Shown piece by piece: positions 1-6,463 of a stretch of DNA of 13,340 nt (its first letter is position 1; every line of letters starts with the position of its first letter). The stretch is taken from assembly GCA_030037185.1 (NCBI GenBank), contig JASHRR010000832.1, forward strand, positions 1 through 13,340, given 5' to 3'. A program made the position numbers and the translations under genes. The notes under the pieces were generated by a model. The model did not search any database. It saw only the letters and a list, made by a program, of their open reading frames with translations, and was not told the origin of the DNA. This DNA is from Xanthobacteraceae bacterium (GTDB taxonomy: Bacteria; Pseudomonadota; Alphaproteobacteria; Rhizobiales; Xanthobacteraceae).

Positions 1-117
1 GACCGCGGCCCATACGTCACCGGGCGCGTGATCGACCTCAGCCCGGGAGCAGCGCGCGTCCTCGGCGTCGACGGGCTCGCACAGGTGTCGCTGCAGGTCA
101 ATGGCCGCTCAAGCTAA
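1..117 (+). CDS. rlpA: RlpA-like septal ring lytic transglycosylase, C-terminal end (partial)
   Basis: Only the last 38 codons are inside the window; the gene begins upstream and stops at TAA 115-117. The visible end opens with DRGPYVTGRVIDLS and continues with AARVLGVDGLAQVSLQV. This matches the closing strands of the RlpA double-psi beta-barrel, where the family has a DRGPF-x-GR-x-IDLS block followed by a small Gly-rich turn and a valine-rich last strand. RlpA proteins are exported or lipidated and, in studied species, cleave peptidoglycan strands lacking stem peptides at the septum. The end is close to the barrel, so no C-terminal SPOR domain follows here. The catalytic Asp of the N-terminal half cannot be checked. 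The alternative is another barwin/expansin-like barrel, which is less likely given the IDLS block. Confidence 0.8.
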   Translation, partial: DRGPYVTGRVIDLSPGAARVLGVDGLAQVSLQVNGRSS

Positions 118-393
118 TTAGACTGCGGTCAGCCTCGCGCCCCGGACAAGAGGGTTCGCATCTGCGGACCCGATCCGGGGCCAGCGAGCAGCTCCGACGA
201 GAGCGGCTCTGAGGAGCCCTCCGCCCTTGTGGGTATCGCTGATCGAGCTTGCCTCACCTCCCCCGGCCACGACAGACATCATTCTCGCCTGCCTGACCAA
301 CATGCAGCGCGGTCCACCGTCAGCGACAGCGGCCTGGCTGGCAGTCGGCCGGCCACACCAGCGGCCCTGACTCACACGTCGGCCATTGGCGTC
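118..393. other. Gene-free stretch after rlpA
   Basis: Nothing recognisable is encoded on either strand in this interval. Open frames exist but are low-complexity GC-rich frames with no family resemblance and no convincing ribosome binding site. It separates the rlpA end from the C-terminal remnant of an amidase and may be eroded sequence belonging to the same decayed region. Confidence 0.4.
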
Positions 394-577
394 TCAACGC
401 ACGGCGAACCCACCAAATTCCTCGATGAGGTCAGCAAAAGCAATCGTGGTGCGGTCTTCCGGATAGGGGCCGATGATCTGCATGCCGATCGGCAGGCCTT
501 CGTCGCTGCGCCGCCATCACCATCGCCGGCAATCCCGCGAGCGTCGCAATGCCGTTCCACATGGATTGACCCACCCG
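394..577 (-). pseudogene. Amidase (amidase-signature family), frameshifted C-terminal remnant
   Basis: Read on the minus strand, the segment ending at stop TGA 396-394 encodes EGLPIGMQIIGPYPEDRT, then TIAFADLIEEFGGFAVR. This is the classic C-terminal end of amidase-signature enzymes (GatA-like hydrolases that cleave amide bonds with a Ser-Ser-Lys triad). Upstream, in a different frame, it reads QSMWNGIATLAGLPAMVM, the block that normally precedes it. The two frames meet near 500-515, where about one or two bases and a few codons are lost. The catalytic core is absent, so this is a dead fragment. Because homology crosses frames, no single open frame shows it. Substrate cannot be inferred. It sits between rlpA and two decayed cupin genes on the opposite strand, which suggests a former catabolic cluster. 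Confidence 0.75.
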
Positions 578-625
578 ATCGCTCTTCCGGCGGCGGCTCG
601 CGCCGGTGCACAGAGGATCGAAATC

Positions 626-840
626 ATGCCGAATGGTTCACGCCCCTCCGGCAAGGGGGAGCGCCGCACTCCACGGGGCCGGTACGGCTCGACCCAGTTT
701 CCGGCGGCCGATTACTCGCCTGTGAGCGGCGGCCAGGTTACATTCGAGCCCGGCGCTCGCACTGATGGCACACCCATCCGGTTGCTGATCGTCACGGCGG
801 GCACAGGCTGGGCGGAAGAGAGGAGCGGCCACCAAGGAGA
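626..840 (+). pseudogene. Cupin-domain protein, copy 1, multiply frameshifted
   Basis: From ATG 626, preceded by AGAGGA, the sequence reads MPNGSRPSGKG, then in another frame STGPVRLDPV, then in the first frame again AADYSPVSGGQVTFEPGART. Next, in a shifted frame, comes a WHTHP-like stretch, followed by LLIVTAGTGWA. Joined, these follow the order of small single-domain cupins: an FTG-VR-DP N-terminus, VTFEPGART-WHTHP metal-binding motif 1, and a GQ-LIVT-G-GW strand. At least three indels break the frame, and the second metal-binding motif (PGEKHWHG) is missing altogether. The enzyme type is unknown. The next gene is a second, less damaged member of the same family only a few bases away, so this is a tandem duplication that has decayed. 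Confidence 0.65.
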
Positions 841-846
841 CCACAA

Positions 847-1293
847 ATGGAAATCAAACGAAGCGGTTCGCAGCCGTCCCGTACGGCTTCGGCAGAGTAC
901 TTCACCGGCGCAGTTCGCATTGACCCGCTGTTCCAGGCGCCTGATCCGGCGCGTGAGCAGCGCCAGCGTCACCTTCGAACCGGGGGAGCAAGCACCAACT
1001 GGCACACCGCTTTCCTCGGCCAGACGTTGATAATCACATTCGGGCTTCGGCTGGATTCAGCGACACCGGGTGAGAAGCACCGGCATGGCGCCACACCCGC
1101 CACAGCAATGACCCATATCGCAATTCAGGAAGCCCTGAACGGGAACGTCGCCGACTGGCTGGAAAAGATCAGCGCGAACGATACCGCAAGTGAGTTCACG
1201 CCGCGGGATGGCGCCGAGGGGGCGCGGCGACGGGGACCGAAGCTCATGCGGCAACACCCATCTACTTCCTGGCGAAAACGATCACCACACTAG
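847..1293 (+). pseudogene. Cupin-domain protein, copy 2, internally deleted and frame-disturbed
   Basis: The start ATG 847 follows a good Shine-Dalgarno (AAGGAG, about 836-841). The frame is open for 148 codons and reads SAEYFTGAVRIDPLFQAPDP, later NWHTAFLGQTLIITFG, then PGEKHRHGATPATAMTHIAI and DWLEKIS, a small single-domain cupin. Two defects show. About 952-990 is out of frame relative to the family: the +1 frame there gives RVSSASVTFEPG, so two compensating indels scrambled metal motif 1. Between ITFG and PGEKH roughly 20 codons that normally carry the GD-VWF strand are deleted. Motif 2 also has HRH where WH is usual. The tail after DWLEKIS is unrelated read-through and overlaps the convergent OmpA-like gene by about 30 bp. 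I judge it non-functional, although it could still be translated. Confidence 0.65.
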
Positions 1294-1798
1294 GGCGGGA
1301 GCTCAGCTTGGGCGCAGCGAGATTGTTCGTATTGGGAGCTATGGCGGCGGCCGGTACGCGTTTTCCTACAGTCGTGAACTTCACTTTGGTCAGTTTCTCT
1401 TCGACGATCATCCTGCGTGCGATGGCATTTGCGCATCGTTCGGCAAGTTTTTGCCCTATTGCGGGTGGATCGCGGTCAGATTGGCACTCGATGCGGACCT
1501 GCCCCCTGGCCTCCTCGAAAATGAGATTCGCCGCCTGTTGGAAATAGTCGGCCGCGCTTGATCGAACCTCTGCCCTGTCGAAATCATACAGCTCATCGGC
1601 GGCGACCTCGATGTGGATTTCGCTCCCGAGGTCCTGATACGGCAACCGCTTATAGGTATCCGTATTCGTGTTCCCCGACAGCGGCATGCGGAACGACGGG
1701 CGAAGGGAATTGGGATCGATCCCAACGCCCTGCGCGCTCGCGTCGCTTGTCAGGGTGGCAAGCGAGAATAGGATCGGCAATGTTGAGCGGATCGTCAT
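1262..1798 (-). CDS. Exported OmpA-domain (peptidoglycan-binding-like) protein
   Basis: This 178-residue protein starts at ATG 1798. That start follows purine-rich GCGAGGAG and gives an N-terminal signal peptide (Arg-4, hydrophobic run to about 17, cleavage likely after Ala-Ser-Ala 20-22). An upstream in-frame ATG at 1855 would bury the signal and is not preferred. Residues about 61-176 resemble the OmpA C-terminal domain. IHIEVAADELYDFDRAEV matches the family's first strand and FDFDKA-type turn. A helix and the strand QVRIECQSD follow, then KLAERCANAI in place of the usual LSERRA helix. Family members bind diaminopimelate in peptidoglycan through an Asp and an Arg; Asp-108 and Arg-121 are candidates, but the second Arg of LSERRA is Cys-122. 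With Cys-105 this could be a disulfide. No beta-barrel or lipobox is seen, so it is probably periplasmic. Confidence 0.75.
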   Translation of the reverse strand: MTIRSTLPILFSLATLTSDASAQGVGIDPNSLRPSFRMPLSGNTNTDTYKRLPYQDLGSEIHIEVAADELYDFDRAEVRSSAADYFQQAANLIFEEARGQVRIECQSDRDPPAIGQKLAERCANAIARRMIVEEKLTKVKFTTVGKRVPAAAIAPNTNNLAAPKLSSRPSVVIVFARK

Positions 1799-2229
1799 GG
1801 CTCCTCGCTTTACGGGCGACCTCGTCGAGTCGCATCGAGAATTAGTGCTGAGCATCCCGGTAAGCCCTCAGCGCCGTCTCGAGGCTCGGCCGACGCGCGC
1901 TTCGTGAGCACCGGGCTGGCGGCGCCGGTGTCGTGGCGACGTCCGACACGCTGACGTGCAATTCTGGGCGGCGACCGATCCTAAGGGGTTGCACTAAGGC
2001 GGTTCTGATCCCGATGCAACACTTTTCCACGATACGTCTTCCCAACTTTGGATTTTGATGTCCTCTAGCGACTAGCATGAAGGCGCGGTAGCCAAAGCGG
2101 CAGCCATCGCATGGTCAGGATTTTGAAGGCTCCGATGGTAATGAAAGCGACTGCCCGAGCAAAGGTCCGCACTGGGCAGCATAGCTGCTCGCGTAGTTTG
2201 ATCGCGCGTGCCATATAAAACTCACTAAA
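1799..2229. other. Intergenic region between divergent OmpA-like and extensin-like genes
   Basis: This stretch of about 430 bases must hold the promoters of both divergently transcribed neighbours. I see no convincing gene: the open frames here have no recognisable family, no signal peptide and no ribosome binding site. A short inverted repeat (GCAGC-ATA-GCTGC, about 2175-2190) and an AT-rich patch ending in CATATAAAA near 2210-2220 lie before the extensin-like gene. The AT-rich patch could be a promoter, but neither is strong enough to assign. Confidence 0.4.
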
Positions 2230-2247
2230 GTGTCGTCCTCTGAAGTC

Positions 2248-3051
2248 ATGCGTCAACCGATCAAGCTTCAGCCGGCCAGACGCGATGCCGGATATCTTGC
2301 GGCCATCATTGCGGGATTAGCAGCCGGCTTGATCGTCGTCCCCCTCAACGCCGCGCCGCAGCGACCCGTGCCGCTTCCACGGCCGCGTCCTGTTACGCTG
2401 GGCGCTCGATCGCTCTCGTCTCCGCCGGCGGCCGCGCCGAACCCCGACCTAAAGCAACCCGGCCAAATCGACCCAGCCGCACAGGATGGCGAAGCCTGCC
2501 TGGCACGTCTTCGCGCCGACGACATAAGTTTCGATATCCCCGCGATGCCGGTCGCCGTCAAGGCCTCGTGCGCTATCGAGGTACCGGTCCGCCTGAAGTC
2601 AATCAAAACGCGAGCCCGGACAGTAACCGAGGTGCATCTGCCGGAAGAGCCCGTCATCTCCTGCCAGTTTGCCGAGCGGCTGACTACTTGGCTCGGTAAC
2701 CTGGTGGCCCCGTTGATCGCCGCCCGGATGTCGGCCGACCTGCGGGCTGTGCGCACCGGTCCTGGTTACGAATGCCGTAATCGCAATGGCGCTGCTACCG
2801 GCAAGCTGAGCGCCCATGCCGTAGGCCGGGCCATCGACATCTCCGAATTCGAGCTTTCGAGCGGCAAGTTCATTCCCATAAAGCCAGACGGAGACGAAAC
2901 GGCGCGCAACGTCGTTGATACGGTCCGGACTGCGGCATGCGGATGGTTCACGACCGTGCTTGGTCCGGGCTCAGACGCAGCGCACACCGATCACTTGCAT
3001 GTTGATATCGCACTGCACGGAACAAGTGATCGTTACCGCATCTGCCAATAA
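2248..3051 (+). CDS. Extensin-like C-terminal domain protein (DUF/PF06904 type)
   Basis: From ATG 2248 the protein has 267 residues; an in-frame GTG at 2230 would add six, and neither start has a clear ribosome binding site. The N-terminus has a basic region and one hydrophobic segment (about 16-34), a signal peptide or anchor, followed by a Pro-Arg-rich linker (PLPRPRPV). The C-terminal part carries the extensin-like hallmarks: ECRNRNG, LSAHAVGRAIDISEF (His-190, Asp-197), ACGWFTTVLGPGSDAAHTDH and HLHVDIA (His-249, His-251, Asp-253). The H-x6-D and H-x-H spacing copies the zinc site of M15 and LAS-type D-Ala-D-Ala peptidases. The usual inference is therefore a periplasmic metallopeptidase-like protein on peptidoglycan, although family activity is poorly established. 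Sixty-one bases downstream lies an L,D-transpeptidase on the same strand, so the two are likely cotranscribed. Confidence 0.88.
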   Translation: MRQPIKLQPARRDAGYLAAIIAGLAAGLIVVPLNAAPQRPVPLPRPRPVTLGARSLSSPPAAAPNPDLKQPGQIDPAAQDGEACLARLRADDISFDIPAMPVAVKASCAIEVPVRLKSIKTRARTVTEVHLPEEPVISCQFAERLTTWLGNLVAPLIAARMSADLRAVRTGPGYECRNRNGAATGKLSAHAVGRAIDISEFELSSGKFIPIKPDGDETARNVVDTVRTAACGWFTTVLGPGSDAAHTDHLHVDIALHGTSDRYRICQ

Positions 3052-3112
3052 GGCGTCATGGGCAGCGGCTAAACTGTTTGCAAGTGTAAATATCGAGAAC
3101 GGCGAGAAAGTC

Positions 3113-4147
3113 ATGAGGACAAACAAGACGCTTCGTGTTTTTAGCGTTGCGGCGCTTTCGTTGGCGATCGCCGGCAGCGGCGGGTCCGTTCACGCCCGAC
3201 GCGCGCCATCTCAACCGTTATCGGCGGCGGCAATCGGTCAGGTCGCTTGCTCGGCAACGACTGCGCCGCGCATGACTACAGCCGCGACCTTCAACGCCGA
3301 AGTGCTCCTCGATCGACTCGCTATATCGCCAGGCATCATTGACGGGAGAACCGGCGAAAATCTAGGGAAGGCGCTCGCTGCGTTCCAGCGCGCACGTGGT
3401 CTGTCGGCGAACGGAAAGCTCGATCGCACGACCTGGAACAAACTTTGCGAATCCACGAACGCGCCGGCCTTGATCGCCTACACGATCACGGACGATGATG
3501 TTCGCGGGCCATTTATGCCCGAAATACCCGGCGATCTTGAGGGCATGGCCCGCCTCAGCAAGCTCGGCTACCGGAGCGCGGCGCAGCTTCTGGCGGAAAA
3601 ATTCCATACCAGCGAGGAGCTGCTCAAGCTGCTCAACCCCGGCAAGACCGTTGATCGCGCCGGGACGGTGATAACCATTCCCAACGTCGCCGACGGCCGG
3701 CCCGCCGGGCAGGTGCTCAGGATCGAGGTGGACAAGCCGGCCGGCACCGTTCGTGCATTTGGGCGTAATGATGAACTGATCGCCTTCTATCCGGCATCTG
3801 TGGGCAGCAGCGAGAAGCCTGCACCAAGCGGTACTTACTACGTTGGCCGGATTGTCAAAGACCCCACCTATCACTACGACCCGAAGTTCCAGTTCAAAGG
3901 CGTGCGAACCGATAGGGAACTCACAATCGCGCCGGGTCCCAACAACCCTGTCGGCCTGGTCTGGATCGATCTGAACAAGCCGACCTACGGAATTCATGGA
4001 ACGAGCCATCCCGAGGGGGTTGGCAAAACCGGGTCGCATGGCTGCGTCCGGCTTACTAATTGGGATGCCCTTGACCTTGCCAAGCGGGTTCGCAAAGGCA
4101 CGCCGGTCGCGTTCCTCGACGGGCCTCAAGCCATCTCAAGTCAATAG
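3113..4147 (+). CDS. L,D-transpeptidase (YkuD) with N-terminal peptidoglycan-binding domain
   Basis: This 344-residue protein starts at ATG 3113, with GGCGAGAAAG just upstream. The frame stays open back to 2915, but that would overlap the extensin-like gene and hide the signal peptide (basic start, hydrophobic 9-21, cleavage near Val-His-Ala 26-28). A PG_binding_1 domain spans about 62-117 (GIIDGRTGENLGKALAAFQ, then GLSANGKLDRTTW). A LysM-like segment at about 165-205 (AEKFHTSEELLKLLNPG, AGTVITIPNV) follows. The YkuD catalytic domain occupies about 212-340, with IHGTSHP (His-295) and SHGCVRLTN (His-309, catalytic Cys-311) intact. Such enzymes make meso-DAP 3-3 crosslinks, or attach proteins to peptidoglycan, in the periplasm. 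Imipenem-type carbapenems inhibit the class. The upstream neighbour suggests joint wall remodelling. Confidence 0.92.
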   Translation: MRTNKTLRVFSVAALSLAIAGSGGSVHARRAPSQPLSAAAIGQVACSATTAPRMTTAATFNAEVLLDRLAISPGIIDGRTGENLGKALAAFQRARGLSANGKLDRTTWNKLCESTNAPALIAYTITDDDVRGPFMPEIPGDLEGMARLSKLGYRSAAQLLAEKFHTSEELLKLLNPGKTVDRAGTVITIPNVADGRPAGQVLRIEVDKPAGTVRAFGRNDELIAFYPASVGSSEKPAPSGTYYVGRIVKDPTYHYDPKFQFKGVRTDRELTIAPGPNNPVGLVWIDLNKPTYGIHGTSHPEGVGKTGSHGCVRLTNWDALDLAKRVRKGTPVAFLDGPQAISSQ

Positions 4148-4492
4148 CGTATCCTCACACGTCCTCGCCAGAAAATGTTTATAGTGGACGGGCTCTCAGC
4201 GTTGCGCACATCGGCTGACTTCCGCAAAACGGGCGCATTGTTCGAACGGTCCGAGCAGCCCTTGGATCACCAAGGTATCGCGACCCTTGATGGGGACAAG
4301 CGGAGCACGGGCGGATGTACCTTCAGTTCGACCCTCGCGCGCGGACGCCCGATTATCCCGAACCTGAGGTCGTGAGCCGAACGGCGTGCCGCTCGCTGAT
4401 GAAGATGAGCAAGGGCACGCTCTCGCGCGCTGTAGGCGTCGCAGCACCCGTAGCGAGACATTGACCGGAGCAAGGCAACGCCCCGTAGTCGC
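4148..4492. other. Gap between L,D-transpeptidase and the paralogue pair
   Basis: Transcription converges here. No family-like protein is visible on either strand. A small perfect inverted repeat (CCTTGG-ATCA-CCAAGG, 4260-4275) is present but has no following T-run, so it is not a convincing intrinsic terminator. Short open frames on both strands look non-coding. Confidence 0.4.
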
Positions 4493-5026
4493 CTATTCTC
4501 CGAAATACTTCACAGCGATCTGGATGCCGTCGTCGTACATCTTTTGGTATTCGGGTTGAGACTGTTCACCACGCTTTGTGCTGCGATGGAAGAACTGGAT
4601 CACATTGGCGATTGGGGTGCGAGGCGGCCGATCGAGCGCGTCGATCCGCGTCGTCGAGCCGACATCCACCAGGCCGTCGAGATCAAAGTCAGCCATGTAG
4701 TAGTACGAGGCGCCGATATATACGCCTCGCGAAGGCTCGTTGCGGATGCGGAGCATTTCCGCCCGGTTGCCTTCCGGTGAAATGTATTCATAGCACCACC
4801 GACGATCATCGAGCCTGATGCAGCCAGTTGTCGTCCCACCGCGTTCGAGCCAGACGCGCTCTGTCCTCGCCCGGCTTCTCGTCAGTGTTTCGGGATACGC
4901 CATTTTCACAGACGCCACCAGATTAATCACCTTGCGTACATCTTCGCGCTCGGCAGCGGAAACCGGAATACACACAGTGCCAAACAGCATGATTGCCAGG
5001 ATCAGAGACGCAGGTTTCTGGACCAT
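4493..5026 (-). CDS. Exported protein with DxDxDGxxD calcium-loop-like motif, paralogue A
   Basis: I do not recognise a named family. The 177-residue protein starts at ATG 5026, preceded by GAGAGGT at a good distance. An in-frame start at 5101 has no such site and would spoil the signal peptide. Residues 1-24 are a signal peptide (Lys-4, hydrophobic 6-22, cleavage near Val-Ser-Ala 22-24). The mature part begins AEREDVRKVINLVASVKM. It has two cysteines (69 and 78, a likely disulfide) around RLDDRRWCYE, then the block EMLRIRNEP. Asp-113, 115, 117, Gly-118 and Asp-121 then form a DxDxDGxxD loop ending VGSTTR, as in EF-hand, dockerin and thrombospondin-3 calcium sites. It closes with YDDGIQIAVKYFGE. 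A second gene of the same family lies 145 bases upstream on the same strand. Periplasmic location and calcium binding are inferred. Confidence 0.85.
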   Translation of the reverse strand: MVQKPASLILAIMLFGTVCIPVSAAEREDVRKVINLVASVKMAYPETLTRSRARTERVWLERGGTTTGCIRLDDRRWCYEYISPEGNRAEMLRIRNEPSRGVYIGASYYYMADFDLDGLVDVGSTTRIDALDRPPRTPIANVIQFFHRSTKRGEQSQPEYQKMYDDGIQIAVKYFGE

Positions 5027-5171
5027 TGTGAATACCTCTCTTAATTCGTTGCGTACCGGTTTATAGAACGGCGGGTATCCTCTTCGATTTCTGACAGTCA
5101 AGATATACGAACCAGAAGCGCGTCATCACGGCATGTCGTTGGGCGCGTCCTCTTGCTGTTTAGTCAGGCAC

Positions 5172-5702
5172 TTATTCGCCAAGATATTTGAGGGCAACCT
5201 GAATACCGTCGTCATAGAGTTTCTGGTATTCGGCTCTGAATTGATCACCGCGACCAGTGCCACGATGAAAAAACTGGGCGATGGTCGCTGTTGGCGCATA
5301 GGCCGGAAGTTCCATCCGTGTTGTACTTCCAACGTCCGCAAGACCGTCCAGATCGTAATCGACAACATAGTGTAATAGCTGGCCTACCTGTAATCCTTCC
5401 GCTGGCTCGTTGCGGATCCGCAGCATCTCCGTCCGCGATCCCAATGCAGGAATATGCTCATAACACCATCTCACTTTGTCATCGACACGCAGGCATGCGA
5501 CTGTTTCGGCGCGTCCGTCGAGCCGTACGTACTCGGTTCGAGCGGCATCACGTTCGAACCCTTCCGGAAATGGCATTTTGACTGCCGCAATGAGGTTAAT
5601 TACCGCCCGGACCTGTTCGCGTTCTGCGGCGGTGACCGGAGTGAAAGCAAACCCGCTTAACACCGCACTCGCGAGTATGATGACCTTGATCTTCTGTGCC
5701 AT
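5172..5702 (-). CDS. Exported protein with DxDxDGxxD calcium-loop-like motif, paralogue B
   Basis: The 176-residue protein starts at ATG 5702, with GGAAGGA 7-8 bases upstream. The signal peptide covers about residues 1-25 (Lys-4, Lys-6, hydrophobic 7-20, cleavage near Val-Thr-Ala). The mature sequence is colinear with the next gene downstream and by eye about half identical: AEREQVRAVINLIAAVKM, two cysteines (70 and 80), RWCYEHI, EMLRIRNEP, the acidic loop at Asp-115, 117, 119, Gly-120, Asp-123, VGSTTR, QFFHRGT, and YDDGIQVALKYLGE. The loop acids and both cysteines are therefore conserved in both copies, whereas the signal peptide and residues 104-114 and 128-140 differ. This pattern suggests a functional metal loop and disulfide. 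A perfect palindrome lies 40 bases before the start and may control this gene. The function is unknown. Confidence 0.85.
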   Translation of the reverse strand: MAQKIKVIILASAVLSGFAFTPVTAAEREQVRAVINLIAAVKMPFPEGFERDAARTEYVRLDGRAETVACLRVDDKVRWCYEHIPALGSRTEMLRIRNEPAEGLQVGQLLHYVVDYDLDGLADVGSTTRMELPAYAPTATIAQFFHRGTGRGDQFRAEYQKLYDDGIQVALKYLGE

Positions 5703-5712
5703 GAGAGATCCT

Positions 5713-5733
5713 TCCCTAGAGCATCCCTAGAGC
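5713..5733. repeat. Two direct copies of TCCCTAGAGC, 11 bp apart
   Basis: TCCCTAGAGC occurs at 5713-5722 and again at 5724-5733, exactly one helical turn apart, immediately before the ribosome binding site of paralogue B. Such phasing suits two protein contacts on the same face of DNA, or may be a relic of the CTAGAGC-containing interspersed repeats that I recall as common in rhizobial genomes. Confidence 0.5.
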
Positions 5734-5741
5734 GGAGTTAG

Positions 5742-5768
5742 TATCACTACGGTGCTACCGTAGTGATA
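5742..5768. promoter_or_regulatory. Perfect 27-bp palindrome, candidate operator
   Basis: Arms TATCACTACGGT (5742-5753) and ACCGTAGTGATA (5757-5768) are perfect reverse complements around a 3-base centre (GCT). The site lies 40-66 bases upstream of the start of paralogue B, where a dimeric repressor or activator would act. There is no T-run on either side, so a terminator is less likely. The regulator is unknown; no regulator gene is visible nearby. Confidence 0.6.
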
Positions 5769-6443
5769 ATGTGCAACGCAGACGTGACGGCCTTCCAGCG
5801 GAAGGTATCGCGATGGACAACCCGGCGTCTGCAAGGGCCAAGCTTCGATAGACGTGGACAGGCTCCAAGGATCAAAGAGCACGGACTCCTGGCCACGGTT
5901 TTGGCGGGATGATCCTGCCAGCGCGGCCACTTGAGCAGAGGCAGCCAATTGACGCACCCGGTCCTCCTCATTCAAGTCTACGGCTGTCTGTCCTGATGCC
6001 TGCGGCGTTGCCGGGCGCTTTGATGTTTTCGAAATACTCATCGACCAGCATCGTATCGAGCGTTGTAGAACCAGATTGAGTTTCCGTATGGAATACCAAT
6101 GCGTGAAAGATGTACCTTATTACCGGATCGGAGATAAATTTAGTTTCGCAAAGACTTCTCCGGCAGGTTTGATGCTTTGAATTTGGCCAGTCTTGACTCG
6201 GCTCGCCGCGGCCTGAGACCCTGAGAACCACAATCGTCTTCCACGATCTCCGGAGCACTTTTCAACATTAGCCTGGTGCATCCCATGTTGTCTCCCAGCG
6301 ACTTTCGACGTTCGACCGGTAGAACAGTTCGAAGCGATCGGTGGGCGGGAAGGGGGCGCAGCCGTACGATCGGGTGAGTGGTGCGGCGCTCGACGATCAT
6401 GTAGGTGCCGCGACTTGGCTTGATGTCGAATTTGCTGAAGTTG
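5769..6443. other. Unassigned, probably eroded sequence
   Basis: There are open frames on the minus strand (for example 6041-5727, beginning MSISKTSKRPATPQ, and one from ATG 6400 beginning MIVERRT). None has a ribosome binding site or a recognisable complete domain, and the first runs through the palindrome. Short coding-like patches in different frames on the minus strand, such as FNFSKFDIKPSRGTYMIVERR about 6375-6445 and DRFELFYRSNVESRW about 6290-6340, suggest a decayed minus-strand gene that I cannot name. Confidence 0.35.
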
Positions 6444-6463
6444 AATTGACTACCGAGTCAATT
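6444..6463. promoter_or_regulatory. Inverted repeat resembling a TetR-family operator
   Basis: Perfect 8-base arms AATTGACT and AGTCAATT surround ACCG. The core TTGACT-N4-AGTCAA has the form often seen as operators of TetR/AcrR-type repressors of catabolic or efflux genes. It lies 44 bases before the ATG at 6400 on the minus strand, consistent with a lost regulated gene. No TetR gene is visible in the window. Confidence 0.45.

Noticed and set aside
2915..3112. Longer N-terminus for the first L,D-transpeptidase
   Set aside because: It would overlap the extensin-like gene by more than 130 bases and hide a clear signal peptide that starts at 3113.
5727..6041. A 104-residue minus-strand gene
   Set aside because: It has no ribosome binding site or family resemblance, and its 3' end is made of the palindrome and direct repeats.
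6140..6400. NIPSNAP-like protein starting MIVERRT
   Set aside because: Only the first few residues and a vague LPVERRKSLGDNMG stretch resemble that family; the remainder does not, so the name would be a guess.
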